DNA of 64,000 nucleotides, taken from NCBI GenBank assembly GCA_015178975.1, contig WHVD01000093.1, positions 124,001 to 188,000 on the forward strand, in the 5' to 3' direction. Below are positions 33,377-44,829 of this stretch, one piece after another. Made by a program: the position numbers and the translations under genes. Position 1 is the stretch's first letter. Each line of letters begins with the position of its first letter. The notes beneath the pieces are model-generated. The model saw only the letters and a program-made list of their open reading frames with translations, was not told where the DNA came from and did no database searches. This stretch comes from Hysterangium stoloniferum (taxonomy: Eukaryota; Basidiomycota; Agaricomycetes; Hysterangiales; Hysterangiaceae).

Positions 33377-35112
33377 TGTTAAGGCGTGCACGCAGAGCTT
33401 ATCGGAGGGTTTCCAGAGAAACCCATGGGAAAGCTGGTAGGACTTGGCTTCAGCTTATAGGCTGCATCCTCACAAGATTGTGTTGTCCAATTTCAGACAG
33501 ACAGATGGGAATCCTGGGGAGTCCAGGAGTAGTTGGTGGGTTGAGAGGTTGGAGGGTCAACTGCGGGAATCCTGTGGAGGTCGAGGGGTTGGGCGGTGAT
33601 GAGTCGGAGGTTGAGTAATAGATAGGTTGGAGCCCATGGGCCCTGACGAGGTAAATAGTGGTGTGTTTCAAAGAGGAGATTAGAGTGGAAAATGTACTGA
33701 GATTACTGGGGGGAATCTAAGCTGATTTTCTGACTGGATTGTATGTACAACATCTGCCAGACTATATAGGCTGTGGAATGTATGTCATACCAAATCCAGT
33801 AATGATGAAATCCAAACTAGTAATCATGAAATGAGATAAGTAAACACCAAATTTGGTGTTAGGAATGGAATGGAGTGGAGCAGAGTCTGAAATGTGACAG
33901 GTCATTAGACCATAAGGTAGGCGTCACTTTAGTTTGGCACCTGTTTATGTAAGCAAAAAAGTGACCTACTCACACTTCTTTCTGTGCTTCCACAACATAG
34001 ATAATCTGTAATTAAAGCCCAGGGAAGTGGAGTTGGGATCCATTCCTCCAGTTCTCAGGTTTAAAACTTGAAAAATAATTCACCCTTGCCAAGTAGTAGG
34101 ACTTGCAAATTTTGACTTTTTTTTTTGAGTCTCTGAATGCTTAAAACATATTTCCATGTGATTCTGAGATTTTCAAAATTTCGACACTCTCAGTATTGGC
34201 CGCTTACATAATCATCATGTGATATATTGGGCAGCCTTGTTTTAAGGGCCTAAAATTGGGAAAGAAAACTGTATTAAATTCAAATATATGTACCTATATT
34301 ACTTACATAAAAATTCTCCTAAGAAAAAGAGGGTATAGTTGCACATGTACTTATGCAGTAAGCTGTGCACTTGATCACAGGCTGCATTACATAAGCAGCA
34401 CAGTAGCAAACACGCAGTTGCACAGTTCTACTACCATGCCTCAGAAGTCTAACTAAAGCTGCACAATCTCACATCAAAAACCTTGGATCCAAGGCACAAA
34501 AAAAGCCCTCAGTGAACAATCAAGGATGTATGAGGAAGCATTTATTGTGGATGAAGAAGATGGATCTCTCACCTTGGTGGGCTTTCTTGATGACTTTGAG
34601 GAAGAACCTCTACCAGATCTTGCTCATGATTTGGACTCAGATGATGAAAATGATGAAAATCCTAGAGATTATTACCCAGAGATTCAAGAACTCTCTGTAT
34701 AGTGACCCTCCAATTCATTTTTGACTTTATAGTAAATTTTTCAAAAATTTGATTCGCAAATTTGGCCACTCTTGGCGCTTAGTAATATGATTACATAAGG
34801 TGCTGAACTAAAGTGACACCTACCTTAACAGGAATGGGGTGGGAGCAGAGTCCAAAACATGACAGGTCATTTGACCATAATGGGAATGGGGCTCAGTTAG
34901 AGGGCTGACGGGTTTTCCAAGTGGAGTCTGGTGACTGATGCATGGGACAGGATCAGGGATAGACAGGGAAGACATGCGTGGGGTCCAGGCAGGTATTCCA
35001 GTGACTGGTACATGAGATAACAAGGGTCAGGCATGGACAGGTCTGATATCCGGGTTCTGGCATGGTGTGTATAGGGTAGTGCTCAGAGTCTGTGGGTTTT
35101 CTGGTCATAACA
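33377..35112 (+). repeat. Solo LTR, family B, interrupted by a TIR element
   Basis: Diverged family B LTR (TGTTAAGGCG…GGTCATAACA), duplication TTAAG/TTAGG (one mismatch). Inserted in the integrase-core gene. Split at 33914 by a 911-bp TIR element. Shared LTR core at about 33440-33470. Confidence 0.8.
33915..34825 (+). mobile_element. Small non-autonomous TIR transposon, TA duplication
   Basis: Ends AGGTAGGCGTCACTTTAGTT and (reverse complement) AGGTAGGTGTCACTTTAGTT, flanked by TA (33913-33914 and 34826-34827). Encodes only a short acidic protein remnant (DEEDGSLTLVGFLDDFEEE, about 34545) after an MPQKS start. It has no catalytic domain. Probably an internal-deletion derivative of a larger DDE element related to 15788-18884. 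Confidence 0.82.
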
Positions 35113-35836
35113 TTAGGTGCAATGGTGTTATGTCTATTGTTTTTCTACTGATGTTTGGTTATGTATAGGGAGACATTTTCACCAGATTTGTGTGTGGATG
35201 GCCTTCCTACACACCATTTTTTAAAATCAATCCACAATACTACCATTGAGCATGGGTGGCTCCAACTTCATCTCAAGTGGGGTGATAATGTGAAAGTACA
35301 CTGGGATGCTGGTGAGGACATTTATAATCCAATGGATGTTCCTCATTTGTAAGTCTTACTTGTTGGATATCTAATTATCACTGACACATCACAGTGAGCT
35401 GGTTCAGTGGTTATGACCAAAACTCATCCAACAGGAGCTTAATCATTTACAAGATCACTTCAACAATCATCGGGTTTGGAAGGACAAACACAAGGTTTTG
35501 CCATCCAGGATGTCACCTAATATGGCATTTGGTACATACAAAGACCTTGGTGCTGAGAACCTTCTGCAGCCTGTAGATCAGGATGTGGTCTGTCAATTGA
35601 AGGAAGAGTTAGGAGGAGAAGACCTTTTGCAGTTTGTGAGTGCTGAGTATGAAAAGCATGCATCTGAAGTATATGAGCTCTTGCATGTCTGTAAGCTAAC
35701 TCTTCACAATGTCTGGGCTAGCTTTGAGGCAATGTTATCATATATATAAATATAGGACAAATAGTAAATTCAATCATCAATTGCCATTCTAATTAAAGCA
35801 TCACAAAGAAATGAAAGTTAGCTAGACAAATCAATT

Positions 35837-36893
35837 CTAGTTGGTGACAGCCTGTTGCACTGCTTCCTTGCACACAGGAGATATAACATTTTCAATGGCA
35901 GGTGAGCCCCAAGGGGGTGTCATATTAAGCTTGTGAGGGTTCATGTTTCTTTTTGGGGTGGGAGGTGGTAGGACTTTGACATGGATACAGTCAAGCTCTA
36001 GGCTGCGACAAATATCATTACACTGGTGTGTATTGAGGAAGTTCTGAATGGCACTGGCACCCTTGTCCCATGAACCACTGGTCTGATTGAAGCTTGAACA
36101 TATGTACATTAATAATATATTTATGAGCAATGATATTGGGACATACCTGTGGGTCTAAGAGTCAAAAAGGACCACTGTGTTATTCCCATAAATAAATCCT
36201 ACAAGTTTGGCAGATGAATAGTAATAAAATTTACATTAATTAGAAGGACCCACCTTGCAGGTCAGCAAATAGAAACTTGCCAACAGAGTCAATGACAGTT
36301 TGGTGTGCAAAGGCATCAATACACATCCCAAGTCTATCCATGTTATTTCCAGCCTCTGTGTTTCTGGAGAATTTGACCTCTCATGTTTATTTAGGTAGCA
36401 ATGGCACTGCCAGGAATGCATTCCACCATATGGTGGACTCACAACTTTCTGACAAATCTGTAGTGTCTTCTACTTCATCTACTAATTTTCCAATGAATGT
36501 ATCCTCTGTATTCCATCTGAGAGCTTAAATTCAAACAATTAATTAGATTTCAAATCACAGTTATCAGTGGTTTGACTCACCTGGTATATTTTCAGCATTA
36601 CTAGACCTAATGCATTCATTAAATGACTCAACAAAATATTTGCCCCAGGCTAGAAGCACAAGTTCTGACTGCAGCTTGTTGAAATTCTCTGAATTGAATT
36701 GGCAACAAACTTCTTTCCACTCAAAGAGTGCAAAGTTTTTTTCTTGTATTTTCCCCTGAAAATCAGATAAATTACATTTCACACCAAATGATATGGTTAC
36801 ACATACCTCAAAGGCATATTTGTAAAGCCCATGGCCCAAATATCCACCCCACCATCCACCACATCCAATATGCTCTTGCCAGTTCTTCTGCAC
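35837..36893 (-). pseudogene. Alpha-type protein kinase-like remnant
   Basis: Minus-strand exon pieces: GGWWGGYLGHGLYKYAFE (about 36860), FALFEWKEVCCQFNSENF then LVLLAWGKYFVESF (about 36640-36760), FSRNTEAGNNMDRLG and CIDAFAHQTVIDSVGKFLF (about 36270-36370), VLFDS-stop-THR (about 36165), and a last exon with ASAIQNFLNTHQCNDICRSL ending at 35837. The last part fits the C-terminal zinc-ligand region (HxCNxxC) of atypical alpha kinases, which are expanded in agaricomycetes. Frameshifts and a stop in the FD-x-x-TH motif indicate a pseudogene. Family assignment is by motif memory only. Confidence 0.5.
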
Positions 36894-37339
36894 AATGCTA
36901 TGACCATGTCACAACCCAAAGATAACTGACAACACTATCACTTCAAGTTATCATCACATTGTCATATCAGCCACCATTGGTAAACCCAACACTGACATAC
37001 ACCCTCATGGCGATCAAACCCCGCTACATTCCCTGTCAAATTATACTTGTACTATCTGGTTATACTCTGATATGTCCCTTTATCCTTTGATGATCTGTTT
37101 ATTCTATGTCTTACCTATGCCCGTATATACTGTGGACTGTTTCATTTTTTGTAGTTATCACCCTTGGTTATTCATGGCCTCAACTTTATTGTAACCTTCC
37201 TGTTCTTGGTCAAGTTTATTTGTCATTGGTATTTCCACTCTTCCCTTAGTTAGTATTTTCTAGACACCAATAACTTGTATATAAACCCACTGTAATGTAG
37301 CTACTAAGCAATCAGAATATCAACTTAGGAGGATATCTG

Positions 37340-38036
37340 AAAACTATTAAGTATACCAAATTCTAATATACTCTAAAGGTCATTTAAACATCTGGGATGT
37401 GATTCAAACATAATTTGGTTTTTAAAACTTTCAAAAAGTTTTAAACTCTCTCATACATTACAAACTAAAGAATCTTTCCAGACACGAGTAGACAATGAAA
37501 AAAATTAGTAGTTTGAAACACTAATACTTTTAAAAAATAGATACCTTTAGATAGTCCATTCCATGCATATGTATATCATTGGCACCTCTAAATACATATG
37601 TATTACTTCAGAATAGATCTGTCAATCTGAACAGATTTCTACTTGATTCAACATATCTAGAATATCTAGGTAATTTCACTTAATAAAGAAGGTCATAGGA
37701 TGAAAAATTTCCAATGACATCTCATATATTTTACTAGGAAATAACTACAGTTTAGTTTTTAAAAAACAAATTAACAACAAAAGTATTAGCAAGTATTTAC
37801 ATAAATTGGAAAACTATATACAATAGGTTCTATTAATTGACTCTAAATTATTTAGGATGTAATATGAAGAATTGTTTCTTATGATTGGTGGTTAACAATA
37901 TAATACTCTCAGAGGATATGCCACTATTTAAAGATGGATTTTTGTAGCAATTTTGCTTTTATTAGTAAACATTTGATATTATAATAGATACACCTCTAGT
38001 CTCTGACTCTGCTATCCATTCACGACCTCTGCATTC
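37340..38036. other. Unassigned AT-rich sequence
   Basis: About 700 bp with no open frame, repeat or motif that I recognise. Confidence 0.4.
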
Positions 38037-38040
38037 TGAT

Positions 38041-38677
38041 GTGTGAAGAGTGGTGGAAGTTCTAACCATTCTATATATGAAGAATATTGACCGTTTAGGT
38101 ACAACACAATGATGTATTGACTATCTAAGTCTAATACAGACCAAACACATATTGACTGTCTAGTTCAATACGGTTGAGAGAATTAGCTATCTAAAGTAGA
38201 ATAGAGAGCTAAGATGAATAAAGGAGAATTGACTGTAAAGTACAATTCTGGACGACAGCTTGAGTGTTGAAGAGAATAACGAGAGTCAAATAACAGAGTA
38301 GCACAGATATAGTCCACGCGGATTGAGATAATGGTTTGAGCTTCGACTAGTACAGTTCAAAGCTCTGATTGCACTAGTAGTTAAAGCCTGTCTGTGACAG
38401 TCGAGACAATACCCCAATCACAACTTACAGGACACTAACTGTGTGTCTGGGTAAGTCGTGGGTGTGGGGTAAAAAGTGTCTGAGTTCTAACTACCAGCAC
38501 TAGAGTACATAAGTCTGGTGTGTATGCGCCCACAAGAGTCAATGTACCGAATGCATAGGTCGTTGAACTAATTATATGCATATAATAAAATAGAGAGAAA
38601 ATAGAAATAATAATAGAAATATAGTATGAGGCCATCCAGACTATATTTCCAGAGTATATTTCACCGTACCTCTCACA
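38041..38677 (-). repeat. Family A-related solo LTR
   Basis: 637 bp, TGTGAAGAGTGG…CCTCTCACA, related to the LTR starting at 39689. Inserted in the 32-bp minisatellite; CTGAT before and CGATG after are only an approximate duplication. Confidence 0.75.
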
Positions 38678-38860
38678 CGATGCCATCCAATTTCACAACC
38701 TCCGCATTCTGATGCCATCCAATTTCACAACCTCCACATTCCAACACCATCCAATTTCACAACCTCCACATTCTGACACCATCCAATTTCACAACCTCCA
38801 CATTCCAACACCATCCAATTTCACAACCTCCACATTCTGATGCCATCCGATTTCACAACC
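38678..38860. repeat. 32-bp minisatellite
   Basis: Five tandem units of CCATCCAATTTCACAACCTC plus CRCATTCYRAYR; one more unit lies left of the inserted LTR (about 38010-38040). Confidence 0.85.
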
Positions 38861-38956
38861 CGACCTACATTTACAACTTCAACCTCGACTTCAATATTTG
38901 TCACTTTGGTTTCCGACTGTTCACATACAGCTCAGTTTCTGATTGCTGAGTATTAC

Positions 38957-39387
38957 TGTCACAACCATCACAAGTCACAAAACTGTCACAAACAATCAAA
39001 GGTAATATTCGACAACTCTTCGACACATTGAATTCAACTCGACAAACCCGAACATTATTCGACAACATCGAATCTCTTTCGACATGTCTCATTTCAATGT
39101 CATGTATGATTTCATTATTAGTTCATAACATAGTCATAGCAATATGAAGAAAAGCATAAAAGGGCTACAAAAGGAGTGAGGGAAGTCAGTTGAAATATCT
39201 GTATATTAGTGATATTAGTAATCTATCTTGTCATAACTTCTTCGACAAATACTTCCATGAGTTCTCGCAACTGGTAATAGCCTCTTACTTCATCGACAGG
39301 ATGAATATATACTTTGTCGAACGAGGCTTTCGAGTTCGATTAGTAGAATATTATTTGACTTTATTGAAGAATAATCGATTCGTGACA
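38957..39387 (+). repeat. Solo LTR of chromovirus I family
   Basis: 431 bp, TGTCACAACC…ATTCGTGACA, perfect duplication ATTAC (38952-38956 and 39388-39392). Second insertion of this chromovirus family in the window. Confidence 0.9.
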
Positions 39388-39944
39388 ATTACCCTATACA
39401 TTTGAAATTTAAGGATGTTCAATGGTACCTTTGTGAGGGTACAGCACATACATAAGCTGAAGCCAAGTCCTTCTGTTCAGTCCCCATCAGTTCCCCAAAC
39501 CTCCCATTCCAGTTCTTAACAGTCTGGGCCAATTATGGACAACTTGAACTTTAGCTTTGTCCATATGGAGACCATCAGATCTGATAATGAAACCTAAATA
39601 TTCAATAGAATCCATGTCAAAATAGCATTTTTTTACCATCATTTTTTCAGAGTCTCCGGAAAACTTTGCAGACCTGCTCATCATGAAGTGTGAAGAGTTG
39701 CTGGATTCTGACTGCTCTATATACAAAGAATATTGACTATTTGAGCATGATAACAAGTATTGACTATTTAGTACAATACTAGAGATCACTAGACTAACAG
39801 TACTAGTAAGGAAGTATGATACACATCACTAGAGCAACCGTATAGTTGCTTGTGATGGCTAGTGAAGCGAATAAGGGAGTTGACCATTCCAGTACAACTC
39901 ACAGTCATGAGAAGGGAAAGATAACTAATAAAGGTATTAGTTAA

Positions 39945-41240
39945 TGTGATGTATCAGCATCATCTCATAATATTCTCTTAATTTTCTGTGGATTATTTAA
40001 TATTCTTTCAAATTTATTGTATTTTTATTATATTTTTATTGTGAAAAATAGGCCTTATTCCTTTTAACTTTGCATAAATAATAGCATATATGGACTCATA
40101 TTATGCTATTATATCTTAGTTAATTTATTATAATTTTTAACTAATTATTTATATTTTATTTACTTAGTTATTACCTTTCGGCACTTTGCTGCAGCCTAGT
40201 TTGTGCATTTTTGGAGTCATGTGACTTATTAGATAAGCCTCCGGTGTCGGGATGTCACAAAAGTCACGAATGTGACTACCCGAGTCACACAAGTCACGAA
40301 CGTGACTACCAGAGTCATTATTAGATTCCACCGACTCATCGTTTGCTTCCATCCCAGGACTGCAGCCTTGAACCTTCATGTTCAAGCAAGAGGTTAGAAC
40401 CCTTGTCTCAGAGAAGGGAATCACATGATAAACAAAGGGTAAATAATGAGTAGAATATGAGGTCATTATGATCTCACTAATGACCTCATAAACTAAATAG
40501 TTAGCTAATCATTGAGTTATCACAATGTATATAAGGAGGGCTAAGTTTCCAATAAAATAATCTATCTCACACATATTTTACAGTACAGCACAGAAGCTTA
40601 CCTCATCATCCTAAGGACAATAATAGCCTTAGTCTGATACACTCACTGCAAGCACCTACACTTGCAGCATCTTGAATCTTTGTCAGCAACTCTTGGACTT
40701 AGCTAATCATCTAAGTTCCCCCAGCCTCACAGCTACCTTTAGGCTTATTAATTAGATAATAAACCTAATAAGTATCTAAGTATCCTTACTGAAATCCCTG
40801 CCAATACTAGATTACTCAAGGCCCAGCCCTAAGTTTATTGAATTAATCAAGTATAAGCACTCAGATAATCCAATACATATTATTTTCTCTATTAATAAAT
40901 TATTTAACACCTTGTTAAATAACTATTAATAGTTACAAATAAGCATACAAAAATCCGAAGCTCTTATATCAAGTCTCTGCCAAGTTACTGCACATGTATT
41001 CAGCTTCCAGCCCCTATTCTCAAGGAATAGTTCTTTTATTTCCTAAAAGAGTCATATATTGTTCTTTTGAACCTTTCAATAATCAAAATAAGCATTGATT
41101 TGAGTTGTTTAAGCTTAATAGCGCAGCTCATTAATCTATCAGTATTTAAATTACTGGACCTTTGCTTGTTTTATTGTTGAAGCTCTGTGACACTATAGCA
41201 TATATTGAGCTATCTAAGAGAATCCCCTGAATACATTACA
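39945..41240 (+). repeat. Solo LTR, family G
   Basis: 1296 bp, TGTGATGTATCAGC…GAATACATTACA, duplication GTTAA/GTTAT (one mismatch). Ends resemble family E. Holds two 30-bp GTCACGAATGTGACTACCCG-type units (40255-40315). Confidence 0.85.
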
Positions 41241-41595
41241 GTTATCTAAGGAAGCATATGAGTAGTATGAGTTAATAGAGGTATCGATGAGTGTAATAAT
41301 GCGAGTGAAGGACTCGACCTTCATGGTTTGAGTCCTGAAGCTAACAGTGAGTTGAGTAATGCTATCTGCTTGGTAGCTGAGATGTCACCCTTGACACCTC
41401 TCGCTGTTTGACGTTCTAAGTCATTATGAGGTGGTGTCTGTTGGTAAAAAAGTGTCTATCTCTTTGGCACTGAGCACACCCACAAGTATACACAGGGCTT
41501 TGAACTAAAGAAATAGGGCTATACTCGAAGAATATAGAAAATAGGAACATAGAGATAAAATATATAAAATAGTCCAACCATAATATGTGCATACC

Positions 41596-43137
41596 TGTTA
41601 CGACCAGAAATCCCACTGGACTCCAGGCACTAACTTATACGCACCCGTGCCCTATATGCACCCATTATCAGTTTACCGGAATTCCCACTGGACTCCGTAC
41701 ATCAGACTTGTCTATGTTCATCTTCGTTACATTGTGTTTTAGTCACCAGAAAACCCACTGGACTCCGTCTCTGTCTATTTCCAACCTCGTCCTACGCATC
41801 AGTCACCGGACCCCGCTCAGAAAACCCGTCATCCCTCTAACAGAGCCCCATTCCCATTTTAGTCAAATGATCTGTCACGATTTGGACCCCGCTCCTGCTC
41901 CATTTCCCATTATGGTTTATGATTTGTCACTATTTGGACTCTGCTCCATTCTGTCCCATTCCTAACACCAATTTAATGTTTACTATTCCCGTTTTATGTT
42001 TTGCTCGTTTCATTTCATCATTACTGGATTCAGTATGACATTCACTCCACGGTCTATTTAAACTGGCAGATGTTGTACATACAATCCAGTCAGAAAATCG
42101 GCTTAGATTCCCCCCAGTAATCTAATACATTTTCCACTCTAAACTCCTACTTGAATTACACCGCTCACTGTTATGACTGTGTCGCAACCCTTCGCACACC
42201 GACGGTAACCGATGGTATATCGTCGTAGTTATCCTTCTTCAATCAAGACGATATCTCGGAGGCCGTCGGTCCCCCAACGCTGATGTATGCCTTCCGGTCA
42301 ATCAAACCCGACTACGCCTTTCTGTCTGGTTATGCTTTGATACGTCCCTTTCATTATGTTGATCCGTTCCACTCTATGTTTCACATATGCCTATCTATAT
42401 TTGTAGTCCTTGAACTATTTCCTTTTATCGTAATTCCACTCTCGGTTATCATCGGCCTCCGAACTAATCATAAACTTCCCGTTCCTAGTCAAGCTTATTG
42501 TTAATGCCGTTTTCCACCCTTCTCCCCATTAGTATTTTCTAGATGCCTGTTACTTGTATATGAACCCGCTGTAGTTGTAGTTACTAGGCAATCAGAATAT
42601 CGACTCAGAATACCCTCATACATCTGTAACAGTCTCATACTAAGGATCCCCCCATCTGCCTTCATGTGCACTCGTCCACTCTCGGCCCCGACCCCTGGCC
42701 TGACACTCAACTTGTCCTTCGGTCCCGATCGGTATCTCCCCGAAAGGAACTCTTTAGGATTAGTCTACGCCAGTCTGACATCTAAGGACACCCTACAGAT
42801 ATTTGCGAGGGCGCAGCACATAAGCTGAAGCCAAGTCCTTCCGATCGGTCCCCATCAGCCACCGACATTAGTCAGTTTTAGTTCTTAACACTCACACTAG
42901 TCGGAGCCCACAGGCTCTGGCACATCTATCTCTCTCACCTATCTCGACTCACGACCTACAACCTCCAACCTACGACCCCTCGACCCATGACCCCTGCCCG
43001 GACTCCCCGGGATTCCCATCCACCTGTCTGAAATTGGACAACATGATCTAGCGAGGGTGCAGCCTATAAGCTGAAGCCAAGTCCTACTGGATATTCTGCA
43101 GGTTTCTCCGGAGACCCGCCCTGTACGTCTCCTAACA
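41596..43137 (-). repeat. Solo LTR, family B, reverse, interrupted
   Basis: TGTTACGACCAG…CTCCTAACA, duplication ATACC/ATACG (one mismatch). Split by a family C LTR at 42179. Shared LTR core at 43053-43084. Confidence 0.85.
42179..42890 (+). repeat. Solo LTR, family C
   Basis: 712 bp, TGTTATGACTG…TTCTTAACA, perfect duplication CTCAC (42174-42178 and 42891-42895). Close to 7770-8491. Deepest level of the nest: Gypsy F > A > B > C. Confidence 0.9.
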
Positions 43138-44829
43138 ATACGCTTCATATGAAGAGTGGGATCCTCAGAAAATACCAAAATGTCATCCAAATAGACTATA
43201 ACACATACATCAAGCATGTCAGAAAATATATCATTAACAAAAGATTGAAAAGCAGAAGGGGCATTGGTAAGGCCAAATGGCATAACCAACCATTCAAAGG
43301 ATCCATAGTGAGTTTGAAAAGCAGTTTTCCATTTGTTGCCCTCAGCAATTTGGACCAAATGATAGGCATGTTTAAGATCTATTTTGGCATAAATCCGAGC
43401 TTTCAGTGGGGCATCAAGTAAGTCAGTAATGAGCAGAAGTGGGTACTTATCTTTCTGTGTTATGGAATTTAAACCTCAGAAATCGACACAAAGTCAAAGG
43501 GAACTGTCCTTTTTCCTAACAAAAAGGATGGGTGCTCCATATGGAGACTTTGAGGGACAGATAAAACCTACTGTATTGACAGATGTTCATCCAAGAACTC
43601 CCAAATAGACAAAAGTTCTAATTGGGACAACAGGTAAATAGGTCCTAACAGAGGGTTTGAACTGGGCTCAATATCAATTTTTTAAGCCATAAGGCCTATG
43701 TGGTGCAAGCCAGTCAGCTTTTTGCTTACTGAAAATGTCCATGAAATCATGGTATTTTTTGGGAACTCCTTCCAGGTCAGCTTTTAGCTTGGATAATTCT
43801 GGAGTCACAAAATGACCAGATGCTTCATCAACTTTTAAGCTGATCAAAAAACACTGTGATCTGTCCAGCTTACTCACCCTAACAAATGCCAAAGCATTGA
43901 TGAGAGAGATTTTTGGAGGTTTGGAGGTTTCGGTAGAAGCTGGAGGTGCCATTGAGACCAAATAGGCTCTGGCCAGAGTAGATGCTGCAGGAGAAACAGA
44001 AGTGTCGGGAATCCAGAAATTAATACTGCCCAATACCCAGTCAATCAATGGATTATTAGGTGAGCCAGTTGTATCCAAGAATGATTGAACAGCTAGAGTC
44101 CAACTGTATTACAAAAAAGTAACCATTTGGGATGTTCCACATGGGAACTGGATAGACATGTCGCAGGCTTGAGTAATTGCCATATTGCTAGTGCCATCAA
44201 ACAGATGCAAGGAAATTGCGGGAACAGAATGGAGTTTTAGATTATGTTTCGTGGCAAAAGTGATATCTACAAAACAGTGTGTGAGCCAGAATCTATCAGA
44301 GCTCGGAACACTAAATTTCCAAGAAAGTCAGAAACAAGTTTTACAAATAGTGAGTTGGGATTAGAGAGTGTGGACACATTGAGATGGATAATCTCAGAAA
44401 CACAGAGAGAGTCAACACAACCCTCTGTCTGTGCAGATTCTGGAGGGTTGCTTACTCTTTTTTCGACTCTGTGGCAGGTTTCTCCTTGGACATTGTAGTC
44501 ATGGTGGAAGTTGCCATGTGAGCCTTGAAAGATTTTGACTTAATGGTACAATTGGAAACCTTGTGTCTGCCTTTTCCACAAAAAAGACAGAGGTCATTAT
44601 CCATGTACCATTGTTTCTCCTTCAGAGTGAGTTTACCATTGGAACCCAACAAGTGGGAAATGTCAGGTTTATTGGAAGTTGGCTGTTTTTCCTTATTGGA
44701 TTTCTTGTCTTTCTTCTGATCAGAATTTGATTTGCCAGTATTAGTGCCAGTGTTGCTGGTATTATTGCCTGAGTTATTGCCGGAAGACTTGCTAGTCAAC
44801 ACCTTGTTCCCTTGAGAACGTTCCATTGG

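Larger units (their letters stand above)
32760..35748 (+). pseudogene. Integrase-core (rve-like) protein, interrupted
   Basis: Plus-strand exons: ATTKSLPNTMKWQLILDQMA (about 32795), then GFTIRQPGARKI (about 33020), WSRDGHDKLAVIGF (about 33100, candidate first Asp), VQITTNCGSETGRVFGIANA (about 33310), and after the family B LTR ETFSPDLCVDGLPTHHFLKS (35165), GDNVKVHWDAGEDIYNP (35280), ELVQWLWPKLIQQEL (about 35395) and a C-terminal tail ending at 35748. This is the integrase-core family that is abundant in agaricomycetes and probably transposon-derived. Removing 33377-35112 restores NAL-R-ETFSPDL across an intron. An in-frame stop near 33010 shows it was dead or dying independently. Confidence 0.72.
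36897..39520 (+). repeat. Diverged family C LTR, heavily interrupted
   Basis: Begins TGCTATGACCATGTCACAACCC (36897), continues with the family C middle block (37020-37330), and ends with the family C 3' block and AGTTCTTAACA (39393-39520), including the shared core at about 39433. It is interrupted by AT-rich DNA of unknown origin (37340-38040), a family A LTR, a minisatellite and a chromovirus LTR. No matching target duplication at its outer ends, so a rearrangement is likely. Confidence 0.55.
39689..43149 (-). repeat. Family A-related LTR, interrupted, inside Gypsy F RT
   Basis: Starts TGTGAAGAGTTGC, ends CTTCATA, perfect duplication TGAAG (39684-39688 and 43150-43154). About 620 bp of LTR remain after removing the family G LTR (39945-41240) and the family B LTR (41596-43137). 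Confidence 0.82.

Noticed and set aside
40164..40466. Minus ORF of 100 codons, repeated at 54438-54848
   Set aside because: Both copies lie in family G LTRs across the GTCAC repeat; the differing repeat number alters the frame length, and there is no coding signature.
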